Source: Heliopora coerulea
Taxonomy: Eukaryota; Cnidaria; Anthozoa; Scleralcyonacea; Helioporidae
Length of the DNA stretch: 64,000 nt
Assembly (NCBI GenBank): GCA_030142905.1
Contig: JASJOG010000002.1
Location: 242,501-306,500, forward strand
Reading direction: 5' to 3'
Positions 55,171-64,000 of the stretch are shown in pieces; position 1 is the first letter of the stretch, and every line of letters begins with the position of its first letter. The position numbers were made by a program, and so were the translations under genes. Below the pieces are notes generated by a model that saw only the letters and a list, made by a program, of their open reading frames with translations, did no database searches and was not told where the DNA came from.

Positions 55171-56616
55171 GTAGCTGAATTTAAATGACTAAAAATTTTA
55201 AAGGAGTTCGGAAAAACACTTGTTTGTCCGAAATCTATTCCCCACTACTGAAAATCTACTTCTCTTCAAATCGCTCTCCTGAACAAAATAAGGACGCAAA
55301 CGTGAAAAAGAAGATTGCTGTCACATAACTCCAAACCAAGAAGCCGATTGATCTGTTCAAATTATCCCAAGAGTCTGCATGAGATCTCTATTATCTTAAA
55401 AAGACGAATATAACTTGGTCCAATCGTTCAAATTTTGTCCTCTACTGTGCAAATACGAAAGATTTGACCTCAGAAAACCGATAAGCAATAACTCTTTAAT
55501 CAATTTAACCGAAATTTCAAAAATCGAAAAATATCGATTTCTTATGTGTAGGACCGGACCAGCGTTTACACTGTTACATTAGGGACCTTACGATCAACGA
55601 AGTCAACTTGGGCGACGACGTCCTTTAAACAAAAGAATTCTTCATGAAAAACGAAGAGAACAAATAATTTTTATTCTCCAGAGCACTGTCAACACCATCG
55701 TCACTATGTATACAACGGTACCCAGAACCAGTGATCCCAAGCAATCAATGTTTTTATCTTAAGTTAAGATTCACGTCTGATCGGAACTGGCGGTGTTTAA
55801 CATCCACCTGTGAATGTATCTTATATGCGATTGTTTTTGAAAAGGTCCCGCATTTTGCCATTCTCATGTGGCCAATGAGAAAGCTACTCAAATGTTAGCA
55901 TTCACGTTTAATCACGAGTGGAAGTGACTGACATGTTAACATGCTCATGTCATCACATGTCAGTGTATTTGCATCATTAAGGTTTCACGTTTAATCACTT
56001 GTGATCACAGTACATGTTGGTTTTCTTCGGTGATTAACCACAGACTGCTGGCCTTATATTGAAGGAAATTTCTTGGTAATACCATGATCACCCCATTTCC
56101 ATTGGTCTAAAGGGGATATTTATCTCTAAATCCCCCTCAAAAGAGGGAAAATTTCCAATATTCCCCTCATTAACATACATGAGCGAACATTATTACCTTA
56201 TTAGAAACATGAGCAAACATAAGAGACAAGAATTTAAAACAACACAAAATAATTAAACTATGTCTGTAATCATGATATTATAAAGTACTACCATGAAATC
56301 TAGGGATCCTGGTGACTAAACGGATGATAAAGTGATGAAGACCCGATGTAATCCTAAGCATGCCATTTAAAACTATGTTGATTGTGATTGCGAGAGTGAA
56401 ATGACATGCTTTCTTCAAAAAAGGTTGCACCTTTAGCAAAGTTTGTGTATCTAAAATGACAGGAGAGGTAAGATTAGTGAATTTTCTGTCTAAACCGCGT
56501 TTTTCTCCCAAATTGAGCACTTATCTAGCAAATTTAAGCCAGGAATTTGTGAAAAAGTAATCTTGTCAGTTTTGTTGATCCTCATTTCGAATCCATCCCA
56601 CTTAAACATAATGAGG

Positions 56617-57309
56617 ACCGTATTTATTCCAATAGACGCCCACTATCTAATAAACGCCTCTTTCCAATAAACACCCCCTCAACTTATAAAAAATATTTAA
56701 TAAACGCCCCCCTCCAATAAACGCCCCCTTCCAATAAACGCCCCCTTCCAATAAACGTCCCCCTTCCAAAAAACGCACCCCAGTAAACCAAATGGGCCCT
56801 TTTGTGAAATTGTGAAATCTTTGAAAATCTGCGTGCTTAACCTTTCAGTCGACGGATCTGAAGATCATTTCTTTCACTGTTTCAAGGAAGGGTAGCCGTG
56901 TGAAACTGGAGCGAGACAGCTCCAGTCTCAACTTTCAGTCATACAAGAATGCATTAGGCCCGATCCTTTCAAGGTCATCGCTGATTTGGATTTTGATGAC
57001 GCAGATGACGAACTTTTTTTTTGAGTATGATGTCATGACAGAAATTGAGTGAAATTTTTTTTGTTTTTAATCGCTCATTCTGATGTTGAGAGCGCAGTGA
57101 AAAAACTTTCTATCTTTTATTACTAACGAAATTGACATTGTGTGAACATTTGCGTGAATTTCGTGTGAACATTTTCTATTTTTGAAGTTGAAATATTAAA
57201 TTTTGAAATAAATGCCCCTCTCTAATAAACGCTTCTCTCTAATAAACGCCTCCCTTTAGAGCTCAAATTTTAAATAAACGCCCAGGGCGTCTATTGGAAT
57301 AAATACGGT
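56617..57309. mobile_element. Fold-back element with 25-bp terminal inverted repeats
   Basis: ACCGTATTTATTCCAATAGA CGCCC at 56617-56641 is exactly inverted at 57285-57309. Next to each end are tandem AATAAACGCCCC-type units (nine or more at the left, four at the right, mutually inverted across the element). The middle ~450 bp is non-coding. A solitary end is at 18031-18069. Confidence 0.8.
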
Positions 57310-59811
57310 AAGTTGACAACTGAAATACAATCTACGGAATCCAGTTCAACTGTTGTCAGTTACAGTTACTTGGCACCTGTGGGCTTGCAAAGAACCTAAT
57401 GCTGTCTATATCTGCACATGTATCTACAGTGGCAACACGAAGAGGAGGACTTGGAAAATTCCTTCCTCATATTTCCTCAAGGTAAATTTACCAATTTCTT
57501 AGAATTCAAGTAGAAAATTTTGAAGGGGGACTGTCGAAGTTAAGTTTTAAGTGATTATCTTGGATTGTCTCCATCTTTTTATAATCAGTGGACACGTTAG
57601 ACAAAATTCGACAGTATTATTCTACTGCATACTTTGACAGACTCATAAATTGCAAAAATAGATGTTACCTAAGAGTAGAAAGGGCTTGTCAACGGGAAGA
57701 ACTTTCTCCAGGCTCCAATCCTGGACCCTACTAACTTTGCCCCTCCATTTTGGTGTGCTTTAGACTAGCACTGGTTCTGTACATAATTGCAATGTTGGCG
57801 ATTTTTATTGGGTAACGCCAATATTTTCGGTCACTATTGTTATTGCTTGAATGTATATTTGTAGTCCTTTTTAACAGTCTTAAAGTTGGTGATTGTGGCA
57901 TGGTAAATACTGTCAATTAACAATCATCCACCTTTCGCACTTTCAAGGGAATATATTTATGTGATAGAAATTATAACTGGAAAAGGACATTTTCAGAATG
58001 ACAAACAATTCAGGGAAATTGAGAGAATCTTTAAGTGTCCATGAGGTGAAAAAATCAGTTCGAAAGGAATTCAGAAGGGAAATTGAAAGAGCTTTTCTTA
58101 AAATCATGGAGATTAGCCTTATCTGTCCTCTCATAGCTCACGTCGTTTTTGAAATATTAGATTTGTTTGATTGGTAATACCGACAACACTCGGCATACGT
58201 CGCATAACATAACGGCTTACTGTAAAATTGGTGATATCATTGAAGCATGATTGAAGTTATCAAACAAAGTAACATCAATCTGCGCAAGTGGCTTTATTTG
58301 TCCCATGACTCTAAACAAACAAGGTCTCGAGTAACTTAATTGAATAATCTCAAAGACATACATGATATCCCTGCAAGACATAATCCAATGTGACGTATGG
58401 TTTTATTTACATGTCAAACAAATCTTAATGTCCCAAAACGGAAGTGAGCCAAGGGGGATATGTCAATCTGTATAATTAAAAAATGCTTCATCATGTAAGA
58501 TTGATCAATTTTATTTTACACTTCATATACATTTTAGGTCCGTCATTTCGGATTACTTTTTGTTTCAGCTGGTCCAGCAAAGAATTGAGACATGTCCACC
58601 TCAATGAACATCAGTACAATTTCAGCAAATCATTTGATAGATAAGAATATTTTAATAAAGGAACATTCTGAATCTCAATGCTGATATATGAATAGAATCT
58701 TTGTTCAATATAATTTTTAGATATTGTTTCGCACTGTTCTTGCTCTTCTATAAAGAACGTGTATCGTACGCGAGCTAGGGTTGATCCGGTACTCGTGTTT
58801 CGATCAGAGTATTCGAACACGGAAAATTTCCCTCCCAAAGTTCACCATACGCGTTCAGTCTTTTTGTATAAAAGAAACAGGTAACGATTTATGAGTGTTT
58901 GGATAATATCATTGTGATCTAAGTACTTGGAACGTTGCTTGACTTTCACATATCTTAAAAAACACATGTCTTTATTTTGATTTTTTTTTCACCACCTTGA
59001 TGTGGCTTTACGTTTGTTCATCAGTGTTGATCAATTGATCATGGATTGGGGGTAGAAATTCTTGAGCTTGTGTCTAATTTTTAGTTGATGAATTTTGTGA
59101 GAATTGCTCAATTCATCAACGTCACAATACATTTGATGAAAACAGTAGTGATAAAGTACCAGGACAGATTTTTCCGAATGCATTTCGTAATAATTTTTTC
59201 CGATCGAGAATCCCAGATTATATTTACCGGCTGATTTTAAACCCATTCACAACGCTACATATTGAACGGTAGTTTTACCCAACCTATCTGCTCAGAACTT
59301 TACAAATTAAGCGTATCCTTGTGAAGAAAGTCTAGAACGTCACTCTCGCAATAACATACTAACAAGGTTATAAATGGAGCTAGCAACATCCTAAGCAATT
59401 TCGTCCCTAACTAATAACATGACAACGAATACCGTGAAAAGATCAATTTTCTTCAGTCTTGATGCTAATACCCCCTGATGTACGCCCTGACCATACCCCC
59501 TCGACGCCCTTGATGGATAGACTACATTTTGACCTTTACTTTCTTGTGATACCAAGTCTTCAGTCAGCAAGACTTGAGTTGTCCTGCCATACACCGCCTT
59601 AAGAAAACAAGGCGACAACTCTGTTGTTGTTCTACACGTTGCATGTCCAAATCAACGAGACACGAACACTATAAGTAAACGTATTTTTGTGATGTTTTAT
59701 CATTAGTTATCTGTTATATCTCGTATGTCAACACGCCACAAAAAGTAAGCTGTAATAAATCCTAACAAATTAAGATTGAGTAGACTGCTGGGTAGGCAGT
59801 ATTGAACGACG
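57310..59811. other. Intergenic region
   Basis: I see no gene, RNA or clear repeat structure here beyond AT-rich sequence. Confidence 0.4.
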
Positions 59812-59960
59812 TGTTTGAAAAGCTAGAGGGGTGAGGGAACTGACGAAACTTAAGAAAGGAGATACGGACGTTTTGCGCCTACGTAGGGCCTTCGCTCGAA
59901 ACCTCAGTAACGTCTCTCTCACGTTTCGGCATTTCCCTCACCTTTTTGGCTTTTCAAACA
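59812..59960. repeat. Fold-back repeat with PLE-like loop
   Basis: TGTTTGAAAAGCTAGAGGGG pairs imperfectly with the complement at 59923-59960. The loop contains AGGGCCTTCGCTCGAAAC, similar to the stem II and GAAAC part of PLE hammerheads. Confidence 0.55.
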
Positions 59961-60228
59961 AGCTACAATAAGGTTAACCCAAAGTACATCCATTCATCCT
60001 AATCTCGAGGCTCGTGTAGTTACTTTGATACACAGGCTTGAAACAAAATTAAATTACAATTGATGCTTGTGGCCGAACTGGAAGCAACTTTGGATGCCAG
60101 TCATTTTGACGTTTTGGACCAATACAAGCTAACCCTGTTTTACGAACTTGTCAAGAGGTGAGCGTGTCATATTTCAGGCTGAAGATGTAAACAGACTCGA
60201 TCCGATATCAGTTACCACCACATCCAAA

Positions 60229-60843
60229 ATGCGAAGTGTTGTGCAAAAAATGACCACGGCTGTGACCACCAGTCCTCGTTTGGGCAACCCAAAACGGGTA
60301 CCTCCACGCGAGACAAGAAAACGCCCGTCAAATCTGTCCTTGTTCGATGCCCAGTCACTGATGCAGTTGAAACATCGCGATAGATCCACTTCCATGTCCC
60401 TTTCTCATTGTGATGAACCTTCAGTCAGCCTGGACCTATCTTCGTCATCCTTTCGTAATCCTTCGATCCATCCTGTGGCCAAACCACGGCAGATCTACGA
60501 GAACACTTACAAAACTGGACCAGACAAGCGATTTGATACTAAAACTGTCACGTCTATCTTACAGCAAACCCTATCGACGCTCGGAAATCTGTCATATGAT
60601 TCAGAGCGTTGTGGGGACCAATCCAAGTTGCTGTGTGACCTGATCCTGCAACGGGTGAAACAGTTAAAGTACCCGCGGTACAAGATTGTCTGTTCCGTGA
60701 TCATTGGGCAACTGAAAGATCAGAGCCTGCATGTTGTGAGTCGCTGTGTTTGGGACCCGGAAAACGACAACTACGCGACGGCAACGTACGAGAATTCCTC
60801 GCTGTTTGCTGTGGGCACTGTGCACGCGGTCTACGTGGACTAA
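60229..60843 (+). CDS. Tctex1-domain dynein light chain family protein (DYNLT5/DYNLT4-like)
   Basis: Likely a dynein-associated light chain of the Tctex1 family. The first in-frame ATG (60229) gives 204 residues; the open frame continues upstream to a TTTCAG acceptor at 60177, so an upstream exon may add N-terminal residues. Residues ~1-85 are basic and Ser-rich. The rest is a complete Tctex1 domain: ENTYKTGPDKRFDTKTV, RVKQLKYPRYKIVCSVIIG, SRCVWDPENDNYATATYEN and SSLFAVGTVHAVYVD, ending TAA. The order and the C-terminal strand fit human DYNLT5 (TCTEX1D1) best, with DYNLT4 as an alternative. The domain is in one exon, which could be an intron-poor gene or a retrocopy. AATAAA at 61496-61501 is a possible poly(A) signal. 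Confidence 0.88.
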   Translation: MRSVVQKMTTAVTTSPRLGNPKRVPPRETRKRPSNLSLFDAQSLMQLKHRDRSTSMSLSHCDEPSVSLDLSSSSFRNPSIHPVAKPRQIYENTYKTGPDKRFDTKTVTSILQQTLSTLGNLSYDSERCGDQSKLLCDLILQRVKQLKYPRYKIVCSVIIGQLKDQSLHVVSRCVWDPENDNYATATYENSSLFAVGTVHAVYVD

Positions 60844-62024
60844 TTGCTGAAAATATTTGCTCACATTTTTGAGTCACCTACTCGAAAATCGATGTATTTG
60901 ATCTTCAGAAATACCTTGAGAAATTTTTATCCTGAGTTATTTACGAAGGAGATCGACATAATTGACAACAGGTGCATCTCTGTAAGAAGATTAAGAAACA
61001 TAAACATCGTAAAAGAGTCAGGGTTCAAGCCATCGTATTCTCTAATGAATATCACAATCAGAAGTCTTGTTCGTCCAGAAATATGGTAGGATCACTAGTG
61101 TTTTGGGATTTTTATTTTCTTTTTTAACAACGAATTATTTATTGAGCGTTTCCCGATGAATTAGGAGCATAAGCGTTCACGATGACATTAATATGATATT
61201 CAACGTAAAATCAACAGTGCTGACCAGAGTTGGCAATTGTCAGGTATCATAGTTGATTTTGTTTAAAGAAGTCAGATGATAAAGAGTAAGACAAAGAATG
61301 AATACTCTATTATTCTGTTTGTAAATACTGTTGTATAACCAACTGTAAAAAAACAAACTACAAGAAAAATTAGAAAGCACCCTCTATACTCAGCAGTGAA
61401 CTTAGTGATTGAAGTCTACTGTGTACAATCGTTTAATAGTGGCATGATATAAAGATTCTGGAGTTGTCGGCAAAATGGCGCCATGTGTTAACCTTAATAA
61501 ATTTAGAACTCGTATGCACGCATGGTACCTGTCCGTTTTCAGTAACAAATTTCCCTGAGGTAAAAAATCGATTTGAAACCTCGATTCTATTTAACGAGAC
61601 AAGATTTCAGTAGATCGTTCTTGTTGTTGTTCGGTCGGGAATTAATATCCGCTCGGGTTGTTCAGATGAATGAACGCATACCGAGTAACGACAGTAACGA
61701 CGAATTGAAATCGTTGTAAACTCGATTGTAAACTGCCATTGACTGAGGCAGAAATTAAACCGACCCCTATCTTCACGGCAATTACAGCAATAAAGAATCG
61801 CTTGGTGCCTAGAGGAAAAGCAAATCTCGGGCAGTTACCATTACTGTGAAAACCAAGCAATTTCTGCAACAAATCTTTGACATTCACATTTGTAAATTTG
61901 TGTCCTGGGTGTGGAGGCGTTGATCAGGCGGTGATCATTGCCACGGTAACATGATTCCTCATGAGAATCCAAGAGCTAGGTGGTGCTAAAAATGGAGGCC
62001 ATTCCTTGTCAGATGAGTTGTGTA
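60844..62024. other. Region downstream of the Tctex1 gene
   Basis: 3' flank. I see no further gene; the open frames lack recognisable motifs. Confidence 0.4.
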
Positions 62025-62569
62025 CAGTGGCGCAACTAAGCATCTGGGGACCCTTGAGATAGATTACTTGGTGGGCCCTATCCAGGTCGATACAGACAAT
62101 ACGGAAAATTCATTGTGGCGTTCTGAAGTTATTCGGTGAACAAAAGCGATTGATATTCAATATTATTCTTGAAATGACGCCTGAATCGCCTGTTTCTATT
62201 CTGTTCAAAAAGTAATGTTAACTACTTACTATAATAAGGAAGCAGCTCACAGTATGGCTTTAGTGCACAAGGAATCGAATCACAGTACAGGATTTTATCC
62301 GTAATGTTATGGGGACTTCAGTGAAAATTCTCAAGCTGGCTGATTTTCATTCTCAATTGGTAAATCTGGTGGATCAAGCTTTTGCCCTAATGTGACAGTT
62401 CGATCTTGTTGCGAACTGAAAATAGTTTGAAACTTTATTCGAGTAAATTCATGCCGTCATGACATGAAAATAATAATGACGTCACAAAATGCTCGCGGCC
62501 CCTAATAAATTCTTTTTGCGCGGGGACGTAGACTTTCCCCACCCTTCAAACTCTGTAGCTGCGCCACTG
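62025..62569. mobile_element. Non-autonomous hAT element with perfect target duplication
   Basis: Ends CAGTGGCGCAACTAAG and (inverted) CAGTGGCGCAGCTACAG; flanks GTTGTGTA at 62017-62024 and 62570-62577 are identical 8-bp target duplications. 545 bp with no coding capacity. Confidence 0.85.
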
Positions 62570-62577
62570 GTTGTGTA

Positions 62578-63156
62578 CCCGCGATACAAGTAACAATCTT
62601 TAACACAAGAACTGTTGGATAAACCAAAGTTTACGAGCGTTTTCCCACGATTTTTAATGTTTAAAGAAATTTTACTATGGCATGATGATAAGATCTGGCT
62701 CGTGAAAAGTAGTTATTTGAAAATGATTATAATTATTAGCTTCATATCAGTCAACTTATTTTTAGACTGCATTTAAACGGATACATTTTTTCGTCCGGAA
62801 GAAAAACGACCAAAGTTACCAATGCGTTATGCCACCCACGATACAATAGTTTGACAAATGAAACTCTTTAATAAAAACTTTTGGACGTTTCCAGGCACTA
62901 CTCCTTTATGAAGAAGGATCTTAATAAAAAAAGCAGTACCTCAAGTTGTCAAAAGCATTCAGTAAGGAGTTGTATTGATCGAGCACTCTTCGATACATCA
63001 AATATATTTTTGTCTCTCTGTTATCTTATTAAACATTCTTTATCTATCTATTATCTTCGATACATCGTTAACCTTCTCTCTTATTGGATAATAATGATTA
63101 CGATGTAGCGAAGAGTACTTCGTACCATTTGAAGTGAAGCTTAAATAAGGTAAAAG
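62578..63156. other. Unassigned AT-rich sequence
   Basis: I see no gene. It leads into a solitary PLE-type hammerhead motif. Confidence 0.35.
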
Positions 63157-63208
63157 TTTGTGGCTACTGCTTCGCGTTTCACGCTGATGCGATCATCAGG
63201 CAACTAAA
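63157..63208 (-). ncRNA. Hammerhead ribozyme-like motif
   Basis: Minus strand: stem I GUUGC/GCCAC (one mismatch), core CUGAUGA (complement of 63193-63199), stem II CGC-AUCA-GCG, GAAA, short stem III starting AC/GU, cleavage triplet GUA. All core bases are conserved. Confidence 0.6.
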
Positions 63209-64000
63209 GCCATGCTGAAACAACATTGATTCAATATCTCCTATTATGTTATCCATTGACGTTATGATATGTTTTCATATTATAATTAAGGACCATTCAC
63301 TCTCCAATTTTGCATCATCATATATTCAACATGAATCACCGAGTTCTACTGCCAAGATTAAGCACAGATTTCCAGTAATTGGTAAGCCTGCTCAACAGAG
63401 TTCTCTGCAACTGGAAACCTTAAGAAACACCCTCCTGGAAGATTTGAGGTTTACAGGTCACTTGTATTAACAAATCACGTGACCACAACACGTCAAAATA
63501 GCTGATGCGAAATCATGAACTCAGAAAACACTGATTTATAGGAAATTCTGGAAGAAGATTTGATATGGAAAACGAAACCTCTCTCTACCGGATTCTTGTG
63601 GTCTGAGCGTAGCTCTTGCCATTAAGAGATTTTTTTTTCTTTACATGGATCAGTGTAAGAAAAAATTATCCTGGTCATGGGACTAGGTGCAATATTATCT
63701 ATAATCTCTCAGCCTATACACGTTTTCAAGACCCAAGCCCCAGAGAATTATTCAAAACATTACCATACATGTAAGCGTTTTCGTTGGTTATAATTCCCAG
63801 TTTGATATTTAGTTAAAGGAACGAGGTCAAGTGAGTTCGTGTAAGTGGCTCATTAGCAGGGACACCGGAGCCGTCTTGGGGCAAGGGGGGGGGGGGGCAA
63901 ACAGAAATCAAAGGGCAACCACATCATAAACTAAGCAAAGAATTCTAGGTAATCCACTGGTCTAAATAGAGGCATTAAGTCAGTCGGAAATTATTTTTGC
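63209..64000. other. Unassigned end of window
   Basis: I see no gene. There is a 13-base G run near 63886. Confidence 0.35.

Larger units (their letters stand above)
53552..56616. other. Intergenic region upstream of HDAC3
   Basis: Head-to-head interval between HDAC3 and the Tctex1 gene. I see no exon with recognisable protein similarity. It holds the tetranucleotide array and the polypurine tract; the HDAC3 promoter should lie in the first few hundred bases. Confidence 0.5.

Noticed and set aside
60148..60228. A start for the Tctex1 protein at 60148
   Set aside because: The codon there is TTG; the first in-frame ATG is at 60229 and a splice acceptor lies between.

Overview
This is AT-rich eukaryotic nuclear DNA with long introns, canonical splice sites, many microsatellites and dense DNA transposon and Penelope-like element (PLE) remnants. 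The host-gene proteins and the repeat types suggest an invertebrate animal, most likely an anthozoan cnidarian such as a stony coral. That is an inference from style, not a proven assignment. Nearly all short open frames in (TA)n, (CATA)n and (AAT)n tracts are artefacts.

Bases 1-1.9 kb are stacked mobile debris: an IS630-Tc1-mariner element cut by the window edge, a 184-nt tandem unit carrying two hammerhead ribozyme folds on the minus strand (retrozyme-like), and a PLE fold-back fragment with a GIY-YIG endonuclease remnant. A Tc1 element (1938-3329) follows. A breakpoint inside that element starts a 7.6 kb direct tandem duplication (2362-9960 and 9961-17555). The two copies look identical except at microsatellites. 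Each carries the 5' part of a pepsin-type aspartic protease gene on the minus strand: a signal-peptide exon, an NPPQ exon and a DTGS active-site exon. Bases 17.6-21.6 kb hold PLE reverse transcriptase and endonuclease debris with a further hammerhead motif, plus dispersed repeats.

The main gene is a complete class I histone deacetylase, HDAC3, on the minus strand (21658-53551). Joining 17 coding exons by eye gives 1281 bp and a 426-residue protein, close to the 428 residues of the human protein, with every catalytic residue present. One intron uses a GC-AG donor. Its introns hold a 4.35 kb imperfect inverted duplication, a palindromic PLE-like insertion with a 13-bp target duplication, a decayed Crypton tyrosine recombinase, a Buster-type hAT remnant with an 8-bp target duplication, a ~114-bp satellite, several fold-back elements and degenerate telomere-like repeats.

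Bases 53.6-60.1 kb are intergenic, with compound tetranucleotide arrays, a polypurine tract and a 693-bp fold-back element. A Tctex1-domain dynein light chain gene (60229-60843, plus strand) lies head-to-head with HDAC3. The last 3 kb hold a non-autonomous hAT element with a perfect 8-bp target duplication and another hammerhead motif.
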